Source: Flavobacteriaceae bacterium GSB9
Lineage (GTDB): Bacteria > Bacteroidota > Bacteroidia > Flavobacteriales > Flavobacteriaceae
Length of the DNA: 64,000 bases
Direction of reading: 5' to 3'
Assembly (NCBI GenBank): GCA_022749295.1
Contig: CP062007.1
Span: 2,294,001-2,358,000, forward strand
This document shows positions 27,494 through 35,407 of this stretch, piece by piece (position 1 is the first letter of the stretch; each line of letters begins with the position of its first letter). The position numbers were made by a program, and so were the translations under genes. A model generated the notes under the pieces. It made no database searches, was not told where the DNA came from, and worked only from the letters and a program-made list of their open reading frames with translations.

Positions 27494-29479
27494 TTATAAT
27501 TGACCTTCATTATTATTATGTTTATTAACCCATCGCTCTACTGTTGATTTTGGAACACCAGTTGTGGACTCAATGGCTCTATAAGACGCACCATTCTCAT
27601 GGAGTTCTATTACCATATCCAATTTTTGGTTACGCCTTTCTTTTGGTGATGAGAAATCCAAGTGCTCGGATTCATGTGTACAATCTAAATAATCGAACCC
27701 AAGGAATTTATTTCGCTTATTAAGTGTGAGTCCAATAACATTTTCAATATCGAATATGATTTCAGCCGACCTCGATGGTTTAACCTGTTTTAGGTATCTA
27801 ACATCTTTTTCTTGAGAGCTTTTACCTAAGCATGAAACGCTATCGGCAAAATTAGATAAATGCTTGCTGCCACCAAGTTCGTTTAGTGTCAGAAATGTCC
27901 CGTTCTTAACTTTAGGTGTATGTGCTAAAACAAGTATCGATATTCCAAACTCTTTTTTCATTGAATCCAACTCTTTCATTAAATCTAAAGCCACTGAAGT
28001 TTCCTGTGCAGCTTGAGTAGTTAAAAATGTTATATTATCAATAATCACGACATTCGCTCTAGTCTCCTTGATGTCCTGTCTTATTTTCCTAAACATACAT
28101 TTGTCAAGACTCTCATTCGGGTAGTCAATCATTAATTGCTTAAAATCGATATCACTTAAAATAAAATCCTCATGAAAATCGTACATATTATTTGTGTCAT
28201 CTGAATAACGTTTCAAAAACTGTCTGTCTGATAGTTCAAAATCGTAGACTAGAACTTTCTGTGGTCCAACACCATTAGTAAGAATATTCAGAACATTAAT
28301 TCCCCTAGATAGACTATTTGCTATTTGTATAGCTAACACACTTTTACCAGAACCAGTGTCTCCAAATAGAATGTGTAATTCTCCCATTTGCCATACCACT
28401 CCAATCAATGGTTTAATTTCAGGCATTTTCTGCGCATCTTGCATGCGTTGAGAAGCTGTTCTAATTGTATTCCCTATGCTTTCCACCATTTTTATTGACT
28501 CCATTTGTGAAACCATATGGAAAATTGTACCAATACCCAATCTACCATCATAGGATTCCAGTAAGGCATCATATTTAGAGTTTGTACTATTTGTGTCGTA
28601 CTTAGTGCTCACTTCGCTAAACAAATGAAATAATTCCCGTCCCTGTTCTCCTAATTGGCAAAATGAATGTCCCACTCTAACCCAATCATGATAATCATCA
28701 GATATGCAAACACCTTTAGATTTTAAACCATTTCCAATTTTATAAAGCTTTTCAATTGTATTGATATCAAGCTCATTATCGTATACTACTCCTTGATTGG
28801 AAGCCCAATGATTTATAAAGTTGGCGTCTAATCCCTTTTCATTTAAAAAAATATCGTTATAAATAGCATCGGGGTCATAAGACAAAAAGCATGCACGAGA
28901 AACATCTTTACAGGCTTTATCAATTTCTAAATCATATTCCAGCTTAAAATAGGATTCCAATGCTTCAAAATAGTTAAAGTGGGTGCTCTGGTCAACATCT
29001 ATCTTAAGAAATACTTTTAAACCAAATCCACATGGTGAAGTAAATATCAAAATAGGCTTTATTTGGATGTCAGCAGCAAGCCTTCTTTTAAGTCCGACAA
29101 AATCGTTTGACTGAACGTCATCTATATCTATACAGATTATACCGCTATGACGAATAAGCCCATTAGCCTTTCTGATTTTAAATTTCCCAGATGGCGTTAC
29201 AGATGGAAGTACATTTGCCTTCTCCTTTTTATATACGGCACTACCTTTTTGGAAAAGCATCTCCCTGAGCCTAAATATTTTATTATTTAAGTCTTCGCTG
29301 GTGCTAATAAATTTATATAATTCTGGAAGTGTTGTTTCCCCAATTGGGGTTATTGAAGTAATAGGTTCTTTATAAATACTAAACTCACCATTTGGCAGAA
29401 CCTGTTCTTTAGTATTGTTTTCATAGTCAAAACAATTTGAATGAAAACTAGCGTTTGTCTTTAATTCATCATACTGCAT
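27494..29479 (-). CDS. Element replication protein: VirE N-terminal / PriCT / RepA-like ATPase
   Basis: 661 residues. The N-terminal ~60-180 resembles the BT4734/VirE N-terminal domain found in Bacteroidota mobile elements (GIICIDIDDVQ, SRACFLSYDPDAIY). A primase-C-terminal-like helical stretch lies at ~240-300 (HDWVRVGHSFCQLG). A RecA/RepA-type ATPase follows with Walker A GDTGSGKS (~371-378) and Walker B VVIIDN (~475). The last ~40 residues form a helix-turn-helix (GASYRAIESTTGVPKSTVERW). Likely primase-helicase for replication of the excised circle. It follows a possible small gene that overlaps its start. Confidence 0.82.
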   Translation of the reverse strand: MQYDELKTNASFHSNCFDYENNTKEQVLPNGEFSIYKEPITSITPIGETTLPELYKFISTSEDLNNKIFRLREMLFQKGSAVYKKEKANVLPSVTPSGKFKIRKANGLIRHSGIICIDIDDVQSNDFVGLKRRLAADIQIKPILIFTSPCGFGLKVFLKIDVDQSTHFNYFEALESYFKLEYDLEIDKACKDVSRACFLSYDPDAIYNDIFLNEKGLDANFINHWASNQGVVYDNELDINTIEKLYKIGNGLKSKGVCISDDYHDWVRVGHSFCQLGEQGRELFHLFSEVSTKYDTNSTNSKYDALLESYDGRLGIGTIFHMVSQMESIKMVESIGNTIRTASQRMQDAQKMPEIKPLIGVVWQMGELHILFGDTGSGKSVLAIQIANSLSRGINVLNILTNGVGPQKVLVYDFELSDRQFLKRYSDDTNNMYDFHEDFILSDIDFKQLMIDYPNESLDKCMFRKIRQDIKETRANVVIIDNITFLTTQAAQETSVALDLMKELDSMKKEFGISILVLAHTPKVKNGTFLTLNELGGSKHLSNFADSVSCLGKSSQEKDVRYLKQVKPSRSAEIIFDIENVIGLTLNKRNKFLGFDYLDCTHESEHLDFSSPKERRNQKLDMVIELHENGASYRAIESTTGVPKSTVERWVNKHNNNEGQL

Positions 29480-29630
29480 AATAATTAAGAGGTTTTACAA
29501 ATACCACCGCAACTATTGCGACTACGTTATTTAAGAAACTATTGAATGCTGCCAATAATTCTTTGTGAATTTTCACATTACTTTTTACCCTCAGTGACAA
29601 AGCACCTGAGCTTGTTATTGTTTTTTTCAT
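29469..29630 (-). CDS. Possible 53-residue leader protein of the replication gene
   Basis: Starts at ATG 29630 and encodes MKKTITSSGALSLRVKSNVK, then a helix and a hydrophobic segment (VVAIVAVVFV). Its stop overlaps the replication gene's ATG by 11 bp, a coupling-like arrangement, and an upstream promoter-like sequence (29715-29745) reads into it. No family recognised, so this could also be a chance frame. Confidence 0.35.
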   Translation of the reverse strand: MKKTITSSGALSLRVKSNVKIHKELLAAFNSFLNNVVAIVAVVFVKPLNYYAV

Positions 29631-29714
29631 AATAAATTGAAAATTGCCTACGGAAATGTTTTAATATAGGACTTTTTGTTATTCTTGGGCAAATGTAATT
29701 CGCCATAATTAGTG

Positions 29715-29745
29715 CAAATATACTACATAAAAATCCAAAAAACAA
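29715..29745 (-). promoter_or_regulatory. Promoter for the minus-strand replication genes
   Basis: On the minus strand a TTG (29743-29745) is followed after 20 bp by TATATTTG (29715-29722), a full Bacteroidota -33/-7 pair, 85 bp before the ATG at 29630. Confidence 0.55.
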
Positions 29746-29800
29746 GTAAAATTGAATATTTTGTGTTAAAATATTTGGTTTTTACATTTTAATTCACTAT

Positions 29801-29833
29801 ATGTCCCGTTTTTACCATCCCAAAACGGGACAT
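29801..29833. repeat. Palindrome TGTCCCGTTTT, left of the RM operon
   Basis: Perfect 12-bp arms (ATGTCCCGTTTT / AAAACGGGACAT) around a 9-nt loop with no following T-run, so more like a protein-binding dyad than a terminator. A near-identical dyad lies at 39371-39401. Confidence 0.6.
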
Positions 29834-30087
29834 TTACGGTCTTTAATTCTTCTATATTGCATAACTGTAGCACGTATTCGCTATGCCTCTTTTTCAAAAA
29901 AGCCCTTAAAGACCCTGAAAAAACTGCATACCTATCGGACCCCTCCCCCTCCTGTTGATAAAAAATATTTCTCGCTGCCGTATCCTCTCTTATGTATTAA
30001 GGTGGTTCCTTTAAAAACCTAACAACGGACCTGTCACCAAAAATTTTTCAGAATTTTTTTCACATCAATAAGATATAAAATAATAAT
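29834..30087. other. Gene-free region upstream of the RM operon
   Basis: About 250 bp between the left palindrome and the RM operator repeats. A 73-codon frame crosses 29801-30022, but it starts inside the palindrome and has unconvincing composition. An origin or transfer site of the element could lie here; I see no specific signal. Confidence 0.3.
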
Positions 30088-30170
30088 TTGAAAACTTGTA
30101 CAATATTTTTTTTACTTTGAAAGCTTGTACAATAAAATTATTATTCGTATATTTGAAACCTCATACAATA
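30088..30170 (+). repeat. Three operator-like direct repeats over the RM promoter
   Basis: TTGAAAACTTGTACAATA (30088-30105), TTGAAAGCTTGTACAATA (30117-30134) and the weaker TTGAAACCTCATACAATA (30153-30170). Starts are 29 and 36 bp apart. The second covers the -33 box and the third the end of the -7 box, so a protein bound here would block transcription. Confidence 0.65.
30125..30155 (+). promoter_or_regulatory. Promoter of the type I RM operon
   Basis: TTG (30125-30127), 20-bp spacer, TATATTTG (30148-30155): a full Bacteroidota promoter. A transcript would start close to 30162, ruling out upstream start codons and supporting the ATG at 30182. Confidence 0.65.
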
Positions 30171-30181
30171 GTATTTTTAAA

Positions 30182-30751
30182 ATGATAAAGAGAATATATG
30201 AAATAGCAGACATTCAATTTGGCTTGTATAAGAAGGCTAAATCTAAAGGTAAGCAGAAGTATTTATTAAGTAGTCATTTTGATGATAATTTTCAGCCATC
30301 AGATTTTGATGATAGCTATGTTGATATAGCAGATGATATGAGTAAGTTTCTTTTAGGGCCTAACGATGTGATTCTAGCTGGAAAAGGGAACAGAATTTTT
30401 GCTTGGGCTTATGACCCCTCTTTTGGCCCAACTGTCCCGTCTTCTTTGTTTTTTATAATTAGGACAAATCCAAAAGAGATACTGGGACAATATCTTGCGG
30501 AGTATTTAAACTCTGATAGTGTTCAATACAGACTAATGAATATTGGTGCTGGTGCAAGTATTACCTCTATACCCAAAAAAGAGCTGGAACAGATAGAAGT
30601 TGTTATCCCTTCAATTAAGCAACAAAATGATATTTCAAAACTTACGGACTTAATGCAAAAAGAGTTAGAGTTGTCTGAGAAATTAATTGAACTTAAGGCA
30701 ACACTAAAGAGGGGGCTCATTAACAGAATGATTAACAATACAAAGAAATAA
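30182..30751 (+). CDS. Half-size type I restriction specificity (HsdS-like) protein
   Basis: 189 residues from the ATG at 30182. It has one target-recognition domain (~5-130, including SKFLLGPNDVILAGKGNR and SSLFFIIRTNP) and one conserved helix (~140-185, IPSIKQQNDISKLTDLM ending LKRGLINRM). This corresponds to half of a full HsdS. Half-size subunits can act as dimers. A full hsdS lies 2 kb downstream in the same operon, so this may offer a second specificity or be a relic. It lies 8 bp before hsdM. Confidence 0.75.
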   Translation: MIKRIYEIADIQFGLYKKAKSKGKQKYLLSSHFDDNFQPSDFDDSYVDIADDMSKFLLGPNDVILAGKGNRIFAWAYDPSFGPTVPSSLFFIIRTNPKEILGQYLAEYLNSDSVQYRLMNIGAGASITSIPKKELEQIEVVIPSIKQQNDISKLTDLMQKELELSEKLIELKATLKRGLINRMINNTKK

Positions 30752-30759
30752 ATATAGAT

Positions 30760-32247
30760 ATGGAAAGTAAATTAACACAGCAAGTAATAAATCAAAAGGT
30801 TTGGAAGGCTTGTGATTCATTTAGAGGTACAATCAGCGCAAGCGACTATAAAGACTACATTCTTACTATGCTCTTTATTAAATACATCACCGATGTGCAA
30901 AAAGAAAAAAGAGCGGAATACACTAAAAAATATAATGGTGACTTAGTAAGGGTGGAAAGAGCTATGAGTTTAGAGCGCTTCAAGATTCCTGAAAATAGCA
31001 GCTTCGATTTTCTATACAACAGCAGAAATGAATCCAATCTTGGAGAGCTAATTAATATCTCCCTTGAAAAAATTGAAGATGCCAATCGTTCTAAGCTCGA
31101 AGGTGTATTCAGAAATATAGACTATAATTCTGAAGGTAATCTTGGTCAAACTAAAGACAGGAATAGAATACTTAAAAACCTATTAACTGATTTCTCTGAT
31201 TTAGACTTAAGACCATCAAATCTTTCTGGGAATGATGTAATTGGTGATGCCTACGAATATCTCATCGCTAATTTTGCAGCTGGTGCTGGTAAAAAAGCTG
31301 GTGAGTTTTATACACCAGCAGAAGTATCAACATTGCTGGCCAAATTGGTAGAACCTAAAGCAGCCGATAAGGTCTGTGACCCCACTTGTGGTTCAGGTTC
31401 CTTATTATTAAAAGTGGCTGATGAAATAGGAAGTAAAAATGTCTCATTAAATGGTCAAGAAATTAATGGAAGTACGTGGGCACTGGCTAGGATGAACATG
31501 TTTCTTCACGAAATGGACAATGCCAGAATAGAATGGGGAGACACTATAAATAGCCCAAAACTTACCGAGAACGATGCGCTAATGAAATTTGATATTGTGG
31601 TTGCTAATCCGCCTTTTTCTCTCGATAAATGGGGAGCGGAAGATGCTAGTGCTGACAGGTATAATAGGTTTCATAGAGGCACGCCACCAAAAAGTAAAGG
31701 TGATTATGCCTTTATCACACATATGATAGAGACCTTAAACGAACATGGTAGAGCTGGTGTGGTACTGCCGCATGGTGTTCTATTTAGAGGTAGCTCTGAA
31801 GGAAAAATACGTAAGCAAATTATTGATGAGAATCTTTTGAAGGCCGTTATAGGGTTACCGCCTAATCTGTTTTTTGGCACAGGTATACCAGCAACGATTT
31901 TAGTGTTTGATAAGAACAAAGGTGATAACACAGAGGTATTGTTTATTGATGCGAGCAACGATTTTGAAAATGGCAAAAACCAGAATAAATTAAGTGATGA
32001 CAATATTAAAGATATTATACGCACTTATAAAAAATGGGAGACTGTTGATAAATACAGCTATGTTGCAACGTTAGAAGAAATAAAAGATAATGATTATAAT
32101 TTAAACATCCCTCGTTATGTTGACACCTTTGAAGAGGAAGAGCCTGTTGACATTAAAGCCACTCAAGAAGAGATTAAGGCTATAAAGCAGCAGATTGAAG
32201 AAGTCGAGCACAAACTTGAACAACATTTAGCAGAGTTAGGATTATGA
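30760..32247 (+). CDS. hsdM: Type I restriction-modification methyltransferase subunit
   Basis: 495-residue adenine methyltransferase subunit. An N-terminal helical HsdM domain (~5-150) precedes the SAM-binding motif DPTCGSGS (~207) and catalytic motif NPPF (~283). The C-terminal ~40 residues form a coiled coil for contact with HsdS. It modifies adenine at the site chosen by HsdS and forms the core of the M2S1R2 complex. The last four bases overlap the next gene (ATGA). Confidence 0.95.
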   Translation: MESKLTQQVINQKVWKACDSFRGTISASDYKDYILTMLFIKYITDVQKEKRAEYTKKYNGDLVRVERAMSLERFKIPENSSFDFLYNSRNESNLGELINISLEKIEDANRSKLEGVFRNIDYNSEGNLGQTKDRNRILKNLLTDFSDLDLRPSNLSGNDVIGDAYEYLIANFAAGAGKKAGEFYTPAEVSTLLAKLVEPKAADKVCDPTCGSGSLLLKVADEIGSKNVSLNGQEINGSTWALARMNMFLHEMDNARIEWGDTINSPKLTENDALMKFDIVVANPPFSLDKWGAEDASADRYNRFHRGTPPKSKGDYAFITHMIETLNEHGRAGVVLPHGVLFRGSSEGKIRKQIIDENLLKAVIGLPPNLFFGTGIPATILVFDKNKGDNTEVLFIDASNDFENGKNQNKLSDDNIKDIIRTYKKWETVDKYSYVATLEEIKDNDYNLNIPRYVDTFEEEEPVDIKATQEEIKAIKQQIEEVEHKLEQHLAELGL

Positions 32248-32648
32248 AAACATTAAAAGAGTATTTTTTAAATAAGGACGAGCAAATTAAGAGACTAGTA
32301 CAGTCTATGGCTGGATATAAAAATTTAAACGTTGAATTTCTGGGGTACTATATCGACAACAACAATTTAACTGGAACTTTCACATCAAGGCCGCTATATA
32401 AATCTTATAAGGATTATAAGTCTCAAAACCCGTATGAAGAGATAAATCATATTCGATATTTCTTTGAGTTGAATAACGATAACAAAAAACACAGCTTAAC
32501 GGTTACTTTAAACAATGCTGGAGTTTTTGATGTTGGCTTCTCTATTGATGCATTAGCACAGGGTTTTGAAGACAACTCCCCAGAATTAGATTTTAAAGAG
32601 TCTGATTTCAGTCAGTTAATGGCTATAATAAAATTAAAATTTGATTAA
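32244..32648 (+). CDS. Unknown 134-residue protein between hsdM and hsdS
   Basis: Acidic-to-neutral protein with an N-terminal helix, a beta-rich middle (NVEFLGYYIDNNNLTGTF, SLTVTLNNAGVFDVGF) and a helical end. The 4-bp overlap with hsdM and 2-bp gap to hsdS indicate co-translation. No motif recognised; an accessory or cargo gene of this RM operon. Confidence 0.65.
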   Translation: MKTLKEYFLNKDEQIKRLVQSMAGYKNLNVEFLGYYIDNNNLTGTFTSRPLYKSYKDYKSQNPYEEINHIRYFFELNNDNKKHSLTVTLNNAGVFDVGFSIDALAQGFEDNSPELDFKESDFSQLMAIIKLKFD

Positions 32649-32650
32649 CA

Positions 32651-33904
32651 ATGAACGAACTGTCAAGAACATTTGAAGAGGGAGTTGAGGTAAAAGAGGG
32701 CTTTAAGATGACGAAAATTGGATTCATTCCCAATGATTGGGAGGTTTTCAATTTAGGTGATTTGGGTGAACTGTTAAATGGTTTAACCTATAGTCCGAAA
32801 GACATTAATGAAAATGGAACATTGGTGCTCCGCTCTTCAAATGTGCAAAATCGTCAATTAGAATTCGAGGACAATGTATACGTTGATGTTGAAGAAGGAA
32901 AATATAATCCTGTAAAAGAAAATGATATTTTAATTTGTGTACGTAATGGAAGTCGTTCTTTAATTGGAAAAAACGCATTAATCAATAAAGAAAGCGAAGG
33001 TTATGCGTTTGGAGCATTCATGGCCGTTTATAGAAGTCCATTAAATAAATTTTTATTTCAACTATTTGACACTGATATATATAATAGGGAAGTTCATAGA
33101 AACCTAGGCGCAACTATCAATTCAATAAATGGAAAGGATTTTAAACGCTTTCTAATGCCAATGCCACCCGAAAAGGAAAGAGCTAAAATAGCCTTTATCT
33201 TATCTGATTGGGACGAAGCCATTGAAAATACACAAACTCTTGTTGAAAAATTAGAGCTTCGTAAAAAAGGATTAATGCAACAGTTGTTAACTGGAAAAAC
33301 TCGTTTAGCTGGGTTTACTGACAAATGGAGAAAAGTTAGCATAGGTGAAATTGCAACACAGTTTACAGATAAGAATAAAAAAGATGAAAACATTGAGGTG
33401 CTTTCATGCACTAAATATGATGGTTTAGTAAGGTCATTAGATTATTTCGGAAGAAAAGTTTTTGGTGATGATTTGTCTAAATACAAAATAGTACCAAGAG
33501 ACTATTTTGCTTATGCTACCAATCACATTGAAGAAGGTTCTATTGGTTATCAAGATTTGATGGAAAGAGGTTTAGTAAGCCCAATGTATACCGTTTTCAA
33601 AACTGATAATACTATTAATGATTCATTTATGTACAGACTACTTAAAACCGATAGAATGATATATAACTATCAAAGCAATATGTCTGGCTCTATTGCAAGA
33701 AGGGGTGGTTTAAGGTGGAATGTTTTTGAAACCATAGATGTGAGTATTCCGCCTTTACAAGAACAAAATGCAATTGCTGTTTTTTTTGATAAAATTGATG
33801 AAGAAATAATGCAGACTGAAAACTATTTAATGCAGCTACAGGAACAGAAAAAAGGCTTGATGCAGCAGTTGTTAACTGGACAAATTCGAGTAAAACTTAA
33901 TTAA
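32651..33904 (+). CDS. hsdS: Type I restriction-modification specificity subunit
   Basis: 417 residues with the two-domain HsdS plan: TRD1 ~20-150, spacer helix ~165-215 ending KKGLMQQLLTG, TRD2 ~225-375, second helix ending KKGLMQQLLTG (~399-409). TRDs choose a bipartite DNA site and the two conserved helices set the spacing. The repeated helix-end coding sequences (near 33268 and 33850) are close to identical at DNA level and could serve domain shuffling. Confidence 0.93.
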   Translation: MNELSRTFEEGVEVKEGFKMTKIGFIPNDWEVFNLGDLGELLNGLTYSPKDINENGTLVLRSSNVQNRQLEFEDNVYVDVEEGKYNPVKENDILICVRNGSRSLIGKNALINKESEGYAFGAFMAVYRSPLNKFLFQLFDTDIYNREVHRNLGATINSINGKDFKRFLMPMPPEKERAKIAFILSDWDEAIENTQTLVEKLELRKKGLMQQLLTGKTRLAGFTDKWRKVSIGEIATQFTDKNKKDENIEVLSCTKYDGLVRSLDYFGRKVFGDDLSKYKIVPRDYFAYATNHIEEGSIGYQDLMERGLVSPMYTVFKTDNTINDSFMYRLLKTDRMIYNYQSNMSGSIARRGGLRWNVFETIDVSIPPLQEQNAIAVFFDKIDEEIMQTENYLMQLQEQKKGLMQQLLTGQIRVKLN

Positions 33905-33910
33905 AATATT

Positions 33911-34918
33911 ATGGCAGCGAAAAACTTAACAACATCAAACGTTGACAGGCAGAACATTTTAAACAATAGGTTTGCCATAAGTCGTATTCAAGAATACATA
34001 GGTATTCCTGGGATGGAGTTTAAAGGCGAATACCGTTTTACTAAAAAAATGGTGGCTGATTTTTATAATGTAGACACTTCAACGATTGATAGGTATTTAT
34101 CAAATCATGAGGAGGAATTAAAACATAATGGATACATTTTAATACGGGGTAAGGCCTTGAAAGAGTTCAAATTAGCGTTTGGTCACCTTATGAATGAGGC
34201 GACCAAAACTACTATTTTAGGATTATTCAATTTTAGGTCGTTTATCAATTTAGGGATGTTGCTTTCTGAAAGTGAAAACGCTAAACTATTAAGGTCTAAA
34301 GTTTTAGACATAGTAATTGAGGTTATAAATGAAAAAACAGGAAGCGGAACCAAGTTCATAAACAGAAATGATGCTGATTATTTACCAACTGCAATAAGGG
34401 AAAGTAAATACCGAAAAGAGTTTACCTCTGCTTTAAGTAGATATGTTGACATGGGTAATTATAAATACGCATTGTATACCGACAAAATCTATCAATCCAT
34501 ATTTATTGAAAATGCAAAAGAGTATAAACAAATACTAAAATTAGAAGCAAAGGATAGTGCAAGAGATACAATGTATGCTGAAATCTTGAATCTAATAGCT
34601 TCATTTGAAACAGGTATTGCACATGATATTGAGAGAAAGTATTCGCTTTTAGGACGAAAACTAACTTCATCCGAAGTGGATGAGGTTTTTAAAAATTTCT
34701 CTGAACATCCATCACAAAGACCACATATTGAAGATGCTCGAATAAAAATGGCTTCCAGAGATTTACATTTTAGGGATGCTTTTCATCAAAAATTAGAAAA
34801 ATATGTCCAATCTATTTCACCAGCTGATTTCGAAAGGTTTTTGGGAGAACAAAGTGTGAACTTTGACAAACAATTAGAGGAGGCAAAGGATGTTTTTAAA
34901 CGTTTAAAAGATAGCTAA
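33911..34918 (+). CDS. DNA-binding protein, putative antitoxin partner of Doc
   Basis: 335 residues. A helix-turn-helix is seen near residues 45-70 (FTKKMVADFYNVDTSTIDRYL), and a long helical region follows. I recall this family beside death-on-curing toxins in Bacteroidota RM loci. It is much larger than the classical Phd antitoxin. The stop shares a base with the Doc start (TAATG). A possible regulator of the operator repeats at 30088-30170. Confidence 0.6.
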   Translation: MAAKNLTTSNVDRQNILNNRFAISRIQEYIGIPGMEFKGEYRFTKKMVADFYNVDTSTIDRYLSNHEEELKHNGYILIRGKALKEFKLAFGHLMNEATKTTILGLFNFRSFINLGMLLSESENAKLLRSKVLDIVIEVINEKTGSGTKFINRNDADYLPTAIRESKYRKEFTSALSRYVDMGNYKYALYTDKIYQSIFIENAKEYKQILKLEAKDSARDTMYAEILNLIASFETGIAHDIERKYSLLGRKLTSSEVDEVFKNFSEHPSQRPHIEDARIKMASRDLHFRDAFHQKLEKYVQSISPADFERFLGEQSVNFDKQLEEAKDVFKRLKDS

Positions 34919-35370
34919 TGGTTCCTGTTATATATATAACTGATATTGAAGAGGTGATTTCAATTCATGGAAGAACTGTAGAAATTAGTGGAGGCGGTGC
35001 AGATGGCGTTCTTGATACAGGAGCTCTAGAAGCGGCATTAGAACACATTCAAAATGACGATTACTACCCAACACTAATTGAAAAATTAACTCATCTTTTT
35101 TTTGCAGCAAATAAAAACCATTGTTTTCAAGACGGAAATAAGAGAATTGCTATTTCATTGGGAAGTATGTTTCTCTTGAAAAACGGATACTTGGAAGCAG
35201 CAACTCGCTTTTTGTACAAAATGGAGACTATAAGTTACCATGTAGCGGCTAACAATATAAGCAAAGAGTTTTTGGGTAGAATAATTGATTCTATTGTTTA
35301 CCAAGAAGATTACTCTGAAGAAATAAAACTAGAACTATTAGAGTGCATATCAGGAGATGATAGTAATTAA
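34918..35370 (+). CDS. Death-on-curing (Doc/Fic) family toxin
   Basis: 150 residues with the Fic-fold active loop HCFQDGNKR (H68, D72, K75, R76). Lysine in place of the second glycine of Fic AMP-transferases is the Doc signature; phage P1 Doc phosphorylates EF-Tu using this loop. The N-terminal IYITDIEEVISIH and the GADGVLDTGALEAALE segment are also Doc-typical. Located inside the RM operon before hsdR, so it may stabilise the element or act when restriction fails. Confidence 0.85.
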   Translation: MVPVIYITDIEEVISIHGRTVEISGGGADGVLDTGALEAALEHIQNDDYYPTLIEKLTHLFFAANKNHCFQDGNKRIAISLGSMFLLKNGYLEAATRFLYKMETISYHVAANNISKEFLGRIIDSIVYQEDYSEEIKLELLECISGDDSN

Positions 35371-35407
35371 AAGAAAAATTTAGCTAAAGAGCCAATAAAA
35401 TAACAAA

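Noticed and set aside
27494-29479. Prophage or conjugative element core
   Set aside because: No capsid, portal, terminase, relaxase or Tra genes are visible; the replication protein alone does not show phage or ICE nature.
29801-30022. 73-codon plus-strand reading frame
   Set aside because: Starts within a palindrome, has no family resemblance and unlikely composition; treated as non-coding.
30125-30181. Upstream TTG start for the half-size HsdS
   Set aside because: It would overlap the -33 and -7 boxes of the promoter; the ATG at 30182 begins the usual domain.
33268-33886. Repeats as CRISPR or shufflon sites
   Set aside because: They are only two copies, coding for the conserved HsdS helix ends; no inverted sites or invertase gene are present. 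No CRISPR array was seen anywhere in the window.
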